From assembly GCF_963678635.1 (NCBI RefSeq), contig NC_087063.1:50479220-50543219 (forward strand): 64,000 nt of DNA, read 5' to 3'. A program made the position numbers and the translations under genes. Below, in pieces: positions 21,455 to 33,126 of the stretch; positions within the stretch are counted from its first letter, which is position 1; every line of letters starts with the position of its first letter. This stretch comes from Symsagittifera roscoffensis (taxonomy: Eukaryota > Xenacoelomorpha > Acoela > Convolutidae). A model generated the notes under the pieces. The model was given only the letters and a program-made list of their open reading frames with translations. It did no database searches and was not told where the DNA came from.

Positions 21455-23713
21455 ACTTTTTATTGGACAAGGCAAAAGCATATGTGTACCCAGGTCCCGC
21501 TGCCTCATGCATGTGTATCCCGCTGCCTCATGCAATATTGCATGTAATCTAAGAAATTTGAACTGTTCCAAGTGTTTGTCGAGCGACATATTGTCTATTA
21601 CGATTAAACCACCATATGGTCTGTTTTTCAAAACAAAGCTCAAATTAATATCTGAATCTCAAAACAAAATCCAAGTTAATATCTGGTTTAAATCGAAAGT
21701 TGAAATCATGTTTACTGAACTCAATATTTAAAAAATAAATAATGAAAAGTATAAATTGAAATTTAATTATCTCTTCAACAAAAAATTTCACAAATAAAAC
21801 ATTATTATCTACATCAAATTTTCCATATCCACTTGTCAAAATACCCATTGTTTTACAAAAAATGGCAGAATGGGGTCCATTAATTACACTTTCAAATTTT
21901 TTCAAAGTTTCTGTTTTCATCTCATCTGTTTGAACATGTATGTTCTCTGTGTGTTTTTTTGAAGCTGCAGTCGAAATTTGAAGCTACAGCGGATTTATTG
22001 ACATTGATGATGCAGCAGGCGTAACTGTATTATCAATTCGCTTCTGTCCCCTAACGGCAGGAATTTTTTGCAGACGTTTTGATTTGGTGGAATTTGTTTG
22101 TTAGATGATGTTGCAGAAAGCAAAAAATTGGGTAAACATTTTTTGATTGCAGTGAAATCTAACAAATCGAGATTGACTGCAACAGGTTGTGCTGAATCAG
22201 TGAGAGCTAGTTTAAGCTTGTCAAATAAATAAACCGTTTCCCGTTTCCCTTCGGTTTAATTGTTCCTCTGAATCTACTTAAATCAATATAAGGTAATGGG
22301 ATTTTTTTTCAAATTCAACTAAAAAAGGGTATTTTTTAGACTTGAAGTGTCTTCCTAAAGCATAATTTTTGAAAATAGATAAGTTAGGTATTTTTCAGTT
22401 ATAATAAGTTTGAAATGAGCTTGAAATTTGTTGAAGTAATCAGTTGACACAATTTCAAACATAGCTTCTGCCGTTTTGTGAATTTGTGAAAAATTAATTC
22501 GATTCGTGCTTGAGTGATTAATTGTTTGTGTTTGAGGAAAATTGATGTTTCCTGGCAAGTCTTCGTTGGTTCAGAAAATTCGTTTTACACATTCAAAATT
22601 GGCGCCTTCAGTTGCTTTATTGAAAACTTTCAAGAATACATAAGTTCCGGTTTGGTCATATAGTTTCAATGTAGCACGCACTAACCTTATACTGTTTCCC
22701 GAAAAATCAAAATAGCAATCGCCAAATTCTTTAGATGCATTTGCTGTGGTGTTTGTTTTTGTTTTATTTATTGTAACGAGTAAGATTTCAAAGTGATTTG
22801 ATTTTAAAATTGAATAGAAAGAAATGGTTTCGATTGATTGCGTAGGTCTGCAAAAGAAAGCATGGTATCTACTTTAACACAAGCACACATGTACTTTAAA
22901 TCGCAAAGCTTCTGGACTGAAATGTGATTCAAATGGATTAGTATTTTGTGCATGTACAACTGATAAAAATTTTACTGAATGTCAAAGGTTATAATGTTCA
23001 AACGTAATTTTAATACCAGCTATCTGTTTGAATGCAAATTAGATATACATAGAACACCAAGCAAGGTAACATAAATATTTTACACGCCCTCCCCTAGTAA
23101 ACTGATAAGAATTTTAGAAGACCAATCCCTAATTTAATCTCTTGAGGAGTTTTCACAATTCATTTCACTTTCTTTTCTTTCCGCGTTACGCTTGTCATTT
23201 TCTTCTAAGTTTTCTGCAAAAATGCCTTGTTATGTTATTGCCGGATATTCCAATCACCAAAGAATCTCTTTATGAAACCATTTATGGTATTTTTTTTGCA
23301 ATAATTAACGAAGAAAAAGTTTTTTCTTCTGATGAGTGGTCTTGTACAAACCACATTATGATACCCAACACATTTTTACATTTATTTAGTAAACTTTCCT
23401 TTAAGATGTCTAAGAAAGACGAAGAACTGAATATTAAGTATTTGAGTTACCTTAAAACTTCTGGTAAATATGCGGCCTCTTGCTATTCAGATTCATATTT
23501 CAACCTTTAACAAAATCAGTTAAGAAAATTTTGTAAAAATACGATTGTGATGTTACTCCGATGTGTGAAAATCAGTTACAATACATTGAAAAAATTGAAT
23601 TTTCAGGTCGTTTATGGGGAATTGAACAGATTGTGTCACCATTATTAGTTACCCGGACAGCCGATCCTTCTCCTACAGTGTCACCATGGCTTGATGAACC
23701 AGATTCTCCAACT
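21455..23713. repeat. Tandem duplication, copy 2
   Basis: Second copy of the 2.28 kb unit, abutting copy 1 with no spacer. The right end is the single 24 bp unit ending at 23713, after which unique sequence (CCAACGCGCACC) starts. The near-identity over 2.2 kb means a recent event or an assembly duplication. Confidence 0.95.
21645..22880 (-). pseudogene. Unidentified minus-strand gene remnant in duplication copy 2
   Basis: Same frames as 19361-20600, shifted by 2284 bases. The 67-codon piece at 22355-22558 differs from its partner by one residue (Cys to Tyr near the end). Stops and frame breaks are shared, so the gene was already dead when it was duplicated. Confidence 0.35.
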
Positions 23714-23797
23714 CCAACGCGCACCCCCGAAGCGACAGTGAGTAATCACATGGAAAACTTGACTCGTTATTTATGCCTTGCACCAAAGAAAGAGTGA
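23142..23797 (+). pseudogene. Unidentified plus-strand gene remnant, copy 2
   Basis: A 122-codon frame (23142-23510) and, after a stop, a 78-codon frame (23561-23797). Copy 2 runs past the duplication end and shows the original C-terminus: Pro/Ser/Thr-rich, then NHMENLTRYLCLAPKKE and a stop at 23797. The function is unknown. It reads toward the polymerase gene. Confidence 0.4.
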
Positions 23798-24980
23798 AGG
23801 CTAAGAACACTAGAGAAAGCTCAGGAGTATTTAGATCTTATTTAACTTTGAAACTGAAATTGCGTTTGTTTGATTTTCATTTGGTTTTATTGTGTATAAA
23901 GATTTAAACTTGAAAATCAGATTGATAATTAATAGCTTTCATTTGGCGTTTTTATGTATAAATATTTTTGTAATTTCAAATTCTCTGCCTCTTAATGTTT
24001 CACTTATCAAGTTGATAGGAAAAAGAGAGCATAATAAATCTTTTTGCAACCGAATGTTGGACAAGTTTCCAATCAAAATATGGAAAAGAACTTAAATTTC
24101 TAAATCTAGGAAAGATGTTGAAAAAATTTATCTCGTAATCTTCAGGTCCTACAGTCTTCTGTACAAAATTAATTTAATGGTTGGGACCAGTATTTGGATA
24201 TGTTGCACGACTATCTTCAGACCATCCATTAGGAGATACAGACATTTCTTTTGGAAAAAGCCACATCCTATACCAATTTTCTAACTTTTCGTTACACGGT
24301 CCGAATATAGTCTCCCGACCACTCATTTTGCTGCTCTCAATGAGCTCCTCATTTTTCAATAGTGGTCAGAACCTGTAATGAAATGTTTTATGGAGATCAA
24401 CGTTTCAAGCCCAAAAAAAATTCTTTTTTAAGAGATATTTTTTGGGTTAATCAAAGAAACGGGTTAGCTTTAGTAGAAAAAATAGTATTTGGTTAAACCT
24501 CTTTGAAATTCACATATATCCTAATTGTATCAGAAAAAATAATAATTGATTTCACAATATTCATAGTATATCCTATGAAAAAATCTACATTTTTTGCTGA
24601 TATCGGTTTTCTAATTACAAAGCAATTGAAACTTTTTGAAAAAATTGAAAAGAAACCAAATTTATATTTTTGTGTTTTTGGCAATAAAATAACTGCAAAA
24701 CGAACTTTGGCGGGAAAAAATTTTTTTTAACATGTTCAATTATGGTTGACTTAATCGAAATTTATAATTTTGAAAATTTTTCTTACTAAAGGTACTTTTA
24801 ACTTTAAAATGAAACAATACTGTTATTGTTTCAATTCATTTTGGATTATTTTTCATTCTAATTCAAATTTTGGTGGGAAAAGCGTTTAAGTTCAAATTTA
24901 GGAAGGAAAAGAAATTCAAATTCGAACCAAGAAGGGAAAACGAATCAAAACTAGCTGCAGTAGTTTGAAAAATTTGGTTT
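23798..24980. other. Polinton interior, no gene seen
   Basis: AT-rich DNA with short frames on both strands and frequent A/T runs. I see no motif or repeat. It probably holds the polymerase promoter and eroded small genes. Confidence 0.4.
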
Positions 24981-25019
24981 TCAGTTGGTATAAATTCCCT
25001 TTCCTGCTTCGCTTTGAAA

Positions 25020-26167
25020 CAGTTCAAGAGCGAAACGGATTTCAAATGTAAATACTGTTACAAATTTTTTACATTAAAAGCAAACAAATCTCGTCATGAA
25101 CGAAATTTCACGCTGTTGAAAAAAAATACCCGTTTTCACTTGCTACTATTGTAAATTTAGCATTTTATTGCTATCAAAACTACAACAGCATATTGAATCA
25201 GATCATCAAAAATTCAACAATTTATGTCGGTGTTGTCGGCTTAGTTTTTTTGAGCTTAAAGCTTTCAAGGATCACATGCAATCAGAGCATGGGCTACCTG
25301 TCTTAGATCAAGAACATTCATCACTCAGCAACCCCTGTAGTTCAACCACACAGGCAGGCGATATTGATAACTTTCCAGCTTCAATTGAAGTTCATGAATC
25401 TGTCATGAAAAAAACGTTAACGACTTTTTTTATTACCGACCAAAACATTGAACATGATCTTATCAAACTTATGAAAACGAAAACAATTAAGATTCAAAGT
25501 TTGATATTAGATAGAACTGTAATGGACCCTGCAAAGTACAATTTTCGGCTAAGTTTACTTAAGTTAAGCATGCTGCTGTTTTTTCGGACCCATGCGTGCA
25601 ACAACCTGAAGACTAACGCAGTGACATTTCCGCCAATTCTATGATTACGCCCTTATATGCAAACTGTTTGTCCGATGAATTATTTCTCGAAATGCTCCCA
25701 AAAAATGGAAGCTGTGTTCCAGACATTTTCAGCCCATGGTAGCGGTTGGATTTTGCAGCGTGTAAATGAGTTTTATATTAAAATCGGAAAAGTGTTACTA
25801 ATCAGAGTCTTTTCATTTATACCTCTCCCTGCAAAAATAGCAAAATTGCAACAATATTCGTACTCACAGTGACCACAATTGCTTTCTGTTATGTTAATTT
25901 GTCGCCTATCAACTTGAATTCAAGCCTGATCTAATTTTCGGGAGGTTAGTTGACCCTAAACTTAAATAGACAGATCCACACACCTATACAAATCCCGGAA
26001 CGCATCAGGCTTTTGATGATTTCGTTATGCCTATGAGCTTAAACCTGATACCTAAACTCGAGCGACTCAATTAAGTTCAAATAAACTTGTTTCAATATCA
26101 AAAAAGAGATCTCATTCCAATGACTGTCTCAAAGTTTGAAAGTTCAGATAATTTTATCAAGGATCTG
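25020..26167 (+). pseudogene. Polinton DNA polymerase B, N-terminal part with zinc fingers
   Basis: Three C2H2 fingers are read in a row with frame changes between them: FKCKYCYKFFTLKANKSRHE at 25041-25100, FTCYYCKFSILLLSKLQQH at about 25135-25195, and LCRCCRLSFFELKAFKDHM at about 25220-25280. After a polar linker comes FQTFSAHGSGWILQRVNEFY (about 25720-25780) and SFIPLPAKI, typical of the N-terminal region of Polinton polymerases. Further coding is readable to 26167 (SKFESSDNFIKDL), where an LTR interrupts the gene. Polymerase B replicates the element from a protein-primed end. Confidence 0.8.
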
Positions 26168-27066
26168 TGTAACATTCGGCCAAATACTACACAGTGACGA
26201 AGCGTAAAAAAGCACTAATTGACGACTGGCCGGCGTCAGTTACCTAAATTGTACTCGTTTTCCACCGTATCGACCTAGCCAGTTGATTTGCTGGTCTGTT
26301 TCGGGCTAACAAAAAGTTACTATTTTCAGGCCATCAGTCAAACTACTTTTAATCAGCTTCCGTTTACATGTGAAGATAATCACATAGCTGGGTCTCGGAT
26401 CCCCAGATTACATCACTATCATTGAAAACATGGCTCGAATATCCTATTTTACTATGTGTCTAGTGACAGTTCTATATTAAATCCATTGGAGATGGATTGA
26501 CCCTTTCCTCTTTCTAGCTACTCATATTCCAAAATAACAAATTATACTGGTGTTAATTCAAATGTTTAGGACATCAGAGTAGCCAAAAAATTAATTTTCT
26601 ATAGTCTTTCACCATATATCAGTCTCTGGGGGCCGAGCATCCGCTTCCGCGCTCTCTTCCAGTAATAACGTCGTTATTACTCTAGATTCGTGGCACGGGA
26701 GGGTACTGCTCCTTCCTTCGTCCTTACTGACGCCTCCTTCTGGCTAATTACATCCGTTAAGTGTCTTATCGTGCGTGATCGTCATGATAAGATGCTTCGC
26801 TTTTTCTGTCAATTTTCTCGACCGTCTGTCTCTCACTGACTCGGTTGTTGTTGTGTTTTTCAATATTTTCCGGCTAAACATGACAGTTTCTGCTTTTTTC
26901 GCTAAGTCGCAATTCGAAATGTTAAGTCGCAATTCGAAATTTTCTTAAAAATTTCTTCTAGAATATTCTAGCCTCCTTCACATCAATACATGACGACTCA
27001 GGCCTCTAATGTAGTTTTCGTGCTGCGACGGAATGTTCCGCTGTGCCAATGCGGAGGAATGGCACA
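26168..27066 (-). repeat. GYP-B-family LTR 1
   Basis: Starts TGTAACATTCG and ends AATGGCACA on the plus strand (899 bp), in direct repeat with 28246-29128 and 50819-51701. It lies inside the polymerase gene: coding sequence ending at CTG on the left resumes at CTG on the right, a 3 bp match where gypsy elements usually duplicate 4-6. No internal region is attached, so it looks like a solo LTR or a recombination product. A perfect 10 bp inverted repeat is at 26661-26681. Confidence 0.9.
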
Positions 27067-27920
27067 CTGCTTTTGTTATATGAACCCGGAAAGCACCAAT
27101 TTTTTGATAAAAGACCTGCTCCGTTTTTGTTTGAGAAGTTCGAAAGCAAATATTCCGAAGTTTCCTGCAGTTGTGCCGTAACTATTTTCAAATTCATTAC
27201 AATAAAATGATCATGAAACTTACGATCAAGTAGTTAAAGATCGTGAACAAGCTGTAGTGATAATGACGACAGCCGAGAATGGCTACCACAAGTATAAATT
27301 TAAAAACTTTTAAGCTCTCTGGTATGCATTATTGTTATTTTTTTGACTTTGAACCGTTCCTGAATTCCGTTACAACATGTTTAAACAACCCACAAATTTC
27401 CTCATCTCGCGTTCTAAAAAAACATAAGTTCTACGGGTATTTAATGGTTGCTATTGACCATGAGTCCTCAGTACCGTTTTTCTTTGGTCATGATAGATCT
27501 GAAAATTCTTTAGAAATTTTTATCAAAGAGTTACATCTGTTACCCCGAAACGCTCACATCAATAATGGAAAGTGTCACATCGTAGCCAACTGTGTATAGA
27601 AGAAACTTTAACCTGTTGGATCTGTCAAGAAAACTTTATTGAAAGCGAAGAAAAGTGCCTGGATCACTGTCACTCTTCGAGATATTTTCTAGGATGGACC
27701 CACGACAAATGCAATTTAGCGCGAAGAAACATAAATTACATTCCAGTCCTTGGACACAATTTGCAGAATTATGACATGCATCATATATGTCTAGCTCTCA
27801 ATGAATGTGACTCGCGTAGTACAAAACAAGCCATTCCATCCACTGACGAGAAATCTATTTCACTAATTATCGGAGTAGTTCTTTAAACCATTACACGAAA
27901 AGATCAAACCACACAAAATT
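27067..27920 (+). pseudogene. Polinton DNA polymerase B, exonuclease region, copy 1
   Basis: Coding resumes after LTR 1. The exonuclease I motif FFDFEPF is near 27343, in a frame with FIKELHLLPRNAH (27279-27599). The zinc-like CWICQENF...CLDHCH block and GHNLQNYDMHHI (exonuclease II region) follow at 27600-27800. A 12 bp deletion relative to the second copy (51702-52550) at about 27578 shifts the frame. Similarity to the second copy ends at about 27920, where a reverse-transcriptase fragment begins. Confidence 0.85.
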
Positions 27921-28245
27921 GCGCATATTTGTTACAAAACAACCGTTGCAAGTATTTCAATGTCCCATATACTATTGTACCTGTTTCAGGAATCGAAGAG
28001 GTTTCAACGAGTTCTAGACTCAGTATCCGAAAATTTGGGCGGGTAACCGTTTTCATCAAATTATACCGTAGCCAGATGAGATGGTTCACAGAGAATTTGC
28101 CCCTACTATACTTTTTTCAGCTAGCTTGTTGTGATCCGACACTTCTCCTTTTAATCACCACAAGAAGGTCATCCAGGTAGCAAATCACCCCCTTTTAGTT
28201 CCTAGAGTGTGCAGTTCAAGGTCTTCTGGAACTCAGTGGGTAAGC
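27921..28245 (-). pseudogene. Fragment of another gypsy reverse transcriptase
   Basis: On the minus strand the segment near 28130-28200 reads KGVICYLDDLLVVIKR. Y-L-D-D is at 28168-28179, the catalytic box of LTR-element RT. It is preceded by FQKTLNCTL, as in gypsy elements where FQ begins the helix before the palm. Continuation toward 27921 is in broken frames. The fragment is cut off by LTR 2 at 28246. It differs from the RTs of GYP-A (YVDD) and GYP-B (YVDD) in sequence, so it comes from a further element. Confidence 0.65.
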
Positions 28246-29128
28246 TGTAACATTCGCTCAAAACTACGTAGTGACGAAGTGTAGAAATAGCGCCTATTGA
28301 CGACTGACCGGCGTCAGTTAAATAAGTTATAATCGTTTTTCACCGTCTAGACCTAGCCAGTTGATTTTCTAGTCTGCTTAGTTCTAAGTAAAAAATTACC
28401 ATTTTTAGGCCATCATTCAAACGACTTTTAATCAGCTTCCGTTTACATGCAAAGATTATCACAAAGCTGGGTCTGGGATCCCCAGACTACATGAATAGCA
28501 TTAAAAACATGGCTCGAATATCCTATTTTACAATGTTTTGGTGACAGTTCTATATTCAATCCATTGGACATGGATTGACCCTTTCCTCTTTCTAGCTACC
28601 CATATTCCCAAATAACAAATCATACCAGTGTTAATTCAAATGTTTAGGACATCAGATTAGCTAAAAAGTTGGTTTTCTATAGTCTTTCACCAAATATCAG
28701 TCTCTGGGGGCCGAGCCTCCGCTTCCGCGCTCTTCCAGTAATAACGTCGTTATTACTCTAACTTCGGGGCACGGGAGAGTATTGCTCCTTCCTTCTTCAC
28801 CACTGTAGCGTCCTTTCTGGCTAATTACTTCCGTTAAGTGTCTTTTCGTGCGTGATCGTCCCGATAAGAGGCTTTGCCTTTTCTGTCAATTTTCTCGACC
28901 GTCTGTCTCTCACTAATTCGGCTGTTGTTGTGTTTTTCTCTTTTTTCCGGCTAAACATGGCCGTTTCTGCATTTCTTAAGTATGTAACGTCAAAATTCGA
29001 GTTTTTCTAAAAATTTTCTTCTGGAATATTTAACCTCCTTCACATCACTACATGACGACTAAGGCCTCTTATGTCGTTTTCGTACTGCGGTGGAAGGTTC
29101 CGCTGTGCCAATCCGGGGTAATGGCACA
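28246..29128 (-). repeat. GYP-B 3' LTR (LTR 2)
   Basis: 883 bp, TGTAACATTCG to AATGGCACA on the plus strand. For the minus-strand element this is the 3' LTR. It is preceded in element sense by a purine-rich tract at 29129-29150. It is clearly more diverged from LTRs 1 and 3 than they are from each other over most of its length. A 10 bp inverted repeat is kept at 28737-28757. Confidence 0.9.
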
Positions 29129-29150
29129 TACTCCCCGGAAATTCCCCTTC
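29129..29150 (-). promoter_or_regulatory. GYP-B polypurine tract
   Basis: The minus strand reads GAAGGGGAATTTCCGGGGAG two bases before the LTR start TGTGCC. A purine-rich run against the 3' LTR is where plus-strand DNA synthesis is primed in LTR elements. Confidence 0.65.
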
Positions 29151-29995
29151 AATGTCCACATTGATCGCATAACGGCGGGTTATTTTCAAGCAGTGTTCCA
29201 GTTCTGTATAATTAACTTTACAAACCGCATTAGAAAATGAAATTTGTTTACTCCACCTCAACCCACCGCGTGTCATAATTGGCATTGTTTTCTATTTCAC
29301 TGCCTTTCAACGTTTTCACAAAACTTGCACTATGAGGAGGTGAGGAGTGTCCTAGATGAAATTTCCTTTCTGACTACTTACGTCATTTCTCCCGAAAATT
29401 TCTTCTCGCTCTTGCTGAATAAAAAATTGGTACATAGCACGGCCACGCACCCGCTAAAACCAACTTAATGTCACTCACCAAGCATAATCATTCATTTATG
29501 CGTTTGCCCTCTATTTTAAAACTAAGAAACTCTGTGGCTAGAAAAGCTAATGAGGGACTCACCCTCTTCGAGCGAGCGAACCCAAACCCTACCATGTCGC
29601 CACACAGTGAACATGTATCTTACACAAGTTAAAAACATCAGTCGGGTTTAAACAGGTAAATTTACTCACCTGTGCTATGTATATATTTGTAAATATCATC
29701 AACTAAAATTCTCATTGTTATTTAGCAATTGCAACAGTTTACCAATTCTCAAAGCCTAGTTTAACCAAACTACAATAAAACAAAAAGTTTAACAGTTTCA
29801 ATAATCAACCTTAATTGATTGGTACAAGTTTTAGCACACAAAGACAATTAAATTTCTCTCCCTCTCTCTTCATTTCAATCCCGTGTCACAGGTGGTTCTG
29901 AAAAGATCTAAGCTGTTATTCAGTTTCACGTTACTCAATTGTTCGGATGTCGGCACAGCCGCCTGCTGCTCACTCGTGCCCGCGTTTGCTTCTAA
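29151..29995. other. GYP-B 3' untranslated region
   Basis: No supported gene. AT-richer than the coding block upstream. Short plus-strand frames here have no motifs. Confidence 0.5.
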
Positions 29996-31360
29996 TCATC
30001 GTACCGCCAGCATGGCACTAACCACCACAATCGACACTGGCTGGTTTTGGTCTGGCAACCCGGTGGAGTACAACTCCTCCACGTCCCATACTAACACTAG
30101 ATTCCCGCGCTTGGGGTACGATAACGTCTGCGCCAGGCAGTGACAAGGATACTCCCCATGGGTCATCAAGATGTTCCTTCGGGTGCGGTACCCCGAAGCT
30201 CCTAGTAAGGGTTCCACTTCTGTCATAATCCGATGTATGTCGTCTTTTTCATCAATGGTGGGGAATTCGGTGGGTAACGCTCCACTCGCCTTCTTCTTCA
30301 GGAATTCACTCACATTACCCTCACTCAACTTCATGAAATCTTCACCCACTATGTCCTGCAACTCGCCTTCAGATCTCTTCGAGACGGCCCGAATGATCTT
30401 CGTTAGTAAATCATATGACTCTCCGACATCCTGGCCAGCCTCACACATTTTGCTACAGATAAGAGTTGTCGACCAACACCTGCTTCGTCCTCGCATTCAT
30501 CACCACCATGTGTGTAGGGTATTTGCTATTGCAATATGGCGCGGAGCTCGAACCCGCCAGATACTTCGAACCAGTAGGTCTATGATATGTCTCACGGTCT
30601 TTCAAATTCATCTCGTTTTCTAGAGCCTCTCGCCAACCTCCAATTTTCTGCTCCATCTGAACGCTCCAGGCTACACTTCCACACTCATGGACGTAACCAG
30701 CCCTTGGGCACGCTCCAGGCGTTCTAACGATTCGATCGAGCTCGTCATGCTGTAAAACCCCAAAGAAGTCATCAAATTCACTTCCGTCACTCCGTGGCAG
30801 TCTGCAACCAATTCGATCTCACTTTTGTCCGACAAGCTTAACCTTCCTTACAACTGAGCTAGTTGGCGATGTTGCTCACTCAGCGTGTTCAGACAATGGC
30901 CCGTACCACACGCGTGTCCTTCCATTCCACAACTGAAGCTAGACAGGTGCCCTGTCTCAACCAATTACTCGAAGAGCTTCCCTCGGAGGGTTCCGTAGAT
31001 GGTCTGCCATTCTTATTCGTTTCTTTCAAGGCCAGCAGATGATCTATCATGGCCGAATCATGTATAATCGCGTCATCAACCAAATCCAACACAATATCTA
31101 CCGTCATATCCCAAACTAAACCGGCATTCGAGTGTGAACACAATGAAGGCTTCATGAGCTCCCACTTGGTTACTAAGCTGGTCTTCAAGGGACCGTCCCA
31201 TGAACCACATGCAAAGCTCACTTGTCCCTTTAGCTCAGGAACCGAGGGTTCGACCACTCTTTCCTCAAAAATAATTCCCAGCTTGGGTTGTTCCACCATC
31301 AGCATGCCAGTTTCCTTGACTCGCTTGACCCAGAAATCAAGTATCATGACCTGCTCGTAG
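29996..31360 (-). pseudogene. GYP-B second coding block, C-terminal part
   Basis: Minus frames 30889-31347 (152 codons; VSFACGSWDGPLKTSLVTKW), 30453-30656 and 29996-30496 (166 codons; TEVEPLLGASGYRTRRNILM) follow each other in element order, with stops and shifts between. Composition is that of a soluble acidic protein. I see no membrane segment, so this does not look like an envelope glycoprotein. The family is not recognised. It ends about 0.85 kb before the polypurine tract. Confidence 0.5.
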
Positions 31361-31442
31361 TCAAATTAAGCCTCCTTGGCCTCCTCGTCCACAAAAGGGT
31401 TGTACGCCATCCCTGGTATGCCTGACACATATTGGAATGATT

Positions 31443-32456
31443 TCATTTTTCCAGGGTTGCATAATCTTTTTGTTGCCTGACTGCCTCAATTGACTCACGG
31501 CTTAAATTCAACTCTTTGTTGGCGTATCTTCTCACTTCCTCCAGCCTGCGATCGCTTTCTATAACATTAATCTTTTTACTCGGTATGAGCAGCTGCATGT
31601 CCTGATATAGCTCCAGGAGAGCCCTTAGAAATTTTCGTTCACGATCAACTCCCCCTTGCCGAATGGTTTTCACACATTCTTCCAATACAGGGGTGGGGAT
31701 GCGATCCACCACGAACCTCACAAAGCAAAGGGAATCTTTGCGCTTAGCCGAGGCTATCGCGGAATCGTCTCTGCTAATCAACACTCGTAGGGCTTCCAGC
31801 TCCTGTTCCTTCAATTTCGAGTCATTATTGGCCTCGTACCCCGATCTCTTGACTCCCATTAGGCACCAGGCCAGATGCACCTGCAAGTCAGTTCTCGCAC
31901 ATGGGTAGGCCAGGTACGCTGCCACCTTCGCCGGTGCATGCATGGTCTCGTCGAAGTATCCCTGGAGGGCCGCCCTCCAAAAGATTTCTAACAATTTTTC
32001 CAGCCCGATCTCATTTTCCCCCGTGGACATCACGGTGCCATATTCCTTCCGATTCAGATTAGAGTCCTCCGTCAGTTCCTTCACAAACTCCTGTATGGCG
32101 AGCTTTTCGCTCCAGGCCATCAAACGCCCTCTCCTTGAGTTTTTCGCCTTGAGCATCTCCACATAACCCCTGGCGGGATCCCCCATGTGGACTGAGTCGG
32201 GTACTGTGATCCGACTGTACTCAACCACGTCGAGTTGTCCCTCCAGTTTCAACCGGGCCATGTTCGTCCGCGAGGGTTTGTAGTCACCGAGCCCTCCAGA
32301 TCCACACTGACTGATGACCTCCATTTCAAGCTTTGTATCCGCCAATTCTTCTTCGACCTCGTGGATGTTGAGGTCAAACCATTCAATAGCATAGGGGTAA
32401 TAAGTTTTCTTTCTCTCCCCCAGCCAACGCCACACCATCTCCCTGTCCACTCTCAC
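31443..32456 (-). CDS. GYP-B second coding block, 337-codon open frame
   Basis: The longest open frame in the window, from Met at 32456 to a stop at 31443. The protein is charged, mostly helical in appearance and Leu/Glu/Arg-rich, with no membrane segment, Cys cluster or nucleotide-binding motif that I can see. Its ends abut similar coding sequence in other frames, so it is probably an undamaged stretch of the larger second polyprotein and the Met is not necessarily a start. It lies between the SGNH-like domains and the C-terminal pieces. I do not recognise the family. Confidence 0.6.
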   Translation of the reverse strand: MRVDREMVWRWLGERKKTYYPYAIEWFDLNIHEVEEELADTKLEMEVISQCGSGGLGDYKPSRTNMARLKLEGQLDVVEYSRITVPDSVHMGDPARGYVEMLKAKNSRRGRLMAWSEKLAIQEFVKELTEDSNLNRKEYGTVMSTGENEIGLEKLLEIFWRAALQGYFDETMHAPAKVAAYLAYPCARTDLQVHLAWCLMGVKRSGYEANNDSKLKEQELEALRVLISRDDSAIASAKRKDSLCFVRFVVDRIPTPVLEECVKTIRQGGVDRERKFLRALLELYQDMQLLIPSKKINVIESDRRLEEVRRYANKELNLSRESIEAVRQQKDYATLEK

Positions 32457-33126
32457 TTGGACGAGGTACTTTTGCCAACGAGGCCACTACTGCGTTCGCC
32501 TTCGACCTCACTTCTTTCTGATTCACTATCTTGCTTCCTGTTTTCCCCTTCAATCTGTTGAGCCCTTTCTTGGCTCGCCTGACAGGTATTTTTCTCATAA
32601 TCGGACGTTAATCGACACTGCCCTCCAAAACTGACTCGGTCAGAACGTCAGACTCTGCGGAGCTCATTAGTTTCCCTAGAACCTCGCGCATGATGGGTTG
32701 GTTCAACCCCACCTTCATTACGGACTGCGTCCCGTATCTGCGTATCTTGTCCCATGTCCCTTCCATTAAGGTTACTCAGTTCCAGGTCTTTCCCGCTTTC
32801 CGTTCAAATTCGCTCTGGTACCCTCATAGTCTCGTCAATTCTTCTCCTCCTAGGTGACTCATGCAGCAATTTCTGCGTATCCCTACTCCAGTAGTCCGTT
32901 GCCAGGCCTATCGGATCCATTGGAGACAGAGGACTGAGTCAGGGCCTCCCTCGTACGGGAACATGAAAGACGATAGTGTCATCAACAATAGAGGTGCATC
33001 GACGTCCCTGTCGTCGTCGTCGTCTTGACTGAATTGATATTCCAGCAAATCCCTTTCTAAAGCACCTAAGTCTAATCCACTTGACTTGTCTCTCTTTCCC
33101 TCCAGAGGGTCGTCACCCTGGTCCAT
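32383..33126 (-). pseudogene. GYP-B second coding block, basic and acidic linker
   Basis: The frame 32383-32598 begins MRKIPVRRAKKGLNRLKGK, strongly basic, like a nuclear-targeting or nucleic-acid-binding segment. The frame 32908-33126 contains an acidic run SQDDDDDRDVDAPLLL. These are joined by broken coding sequence. The role is unknown. Confidence 0.4.

Noticed and set aside
26744-26932. 62-codon minus frame inside LTR 1
   Set aside because: It lies wholly within an LTR, is not kept open in LTR 2 and has no motif.
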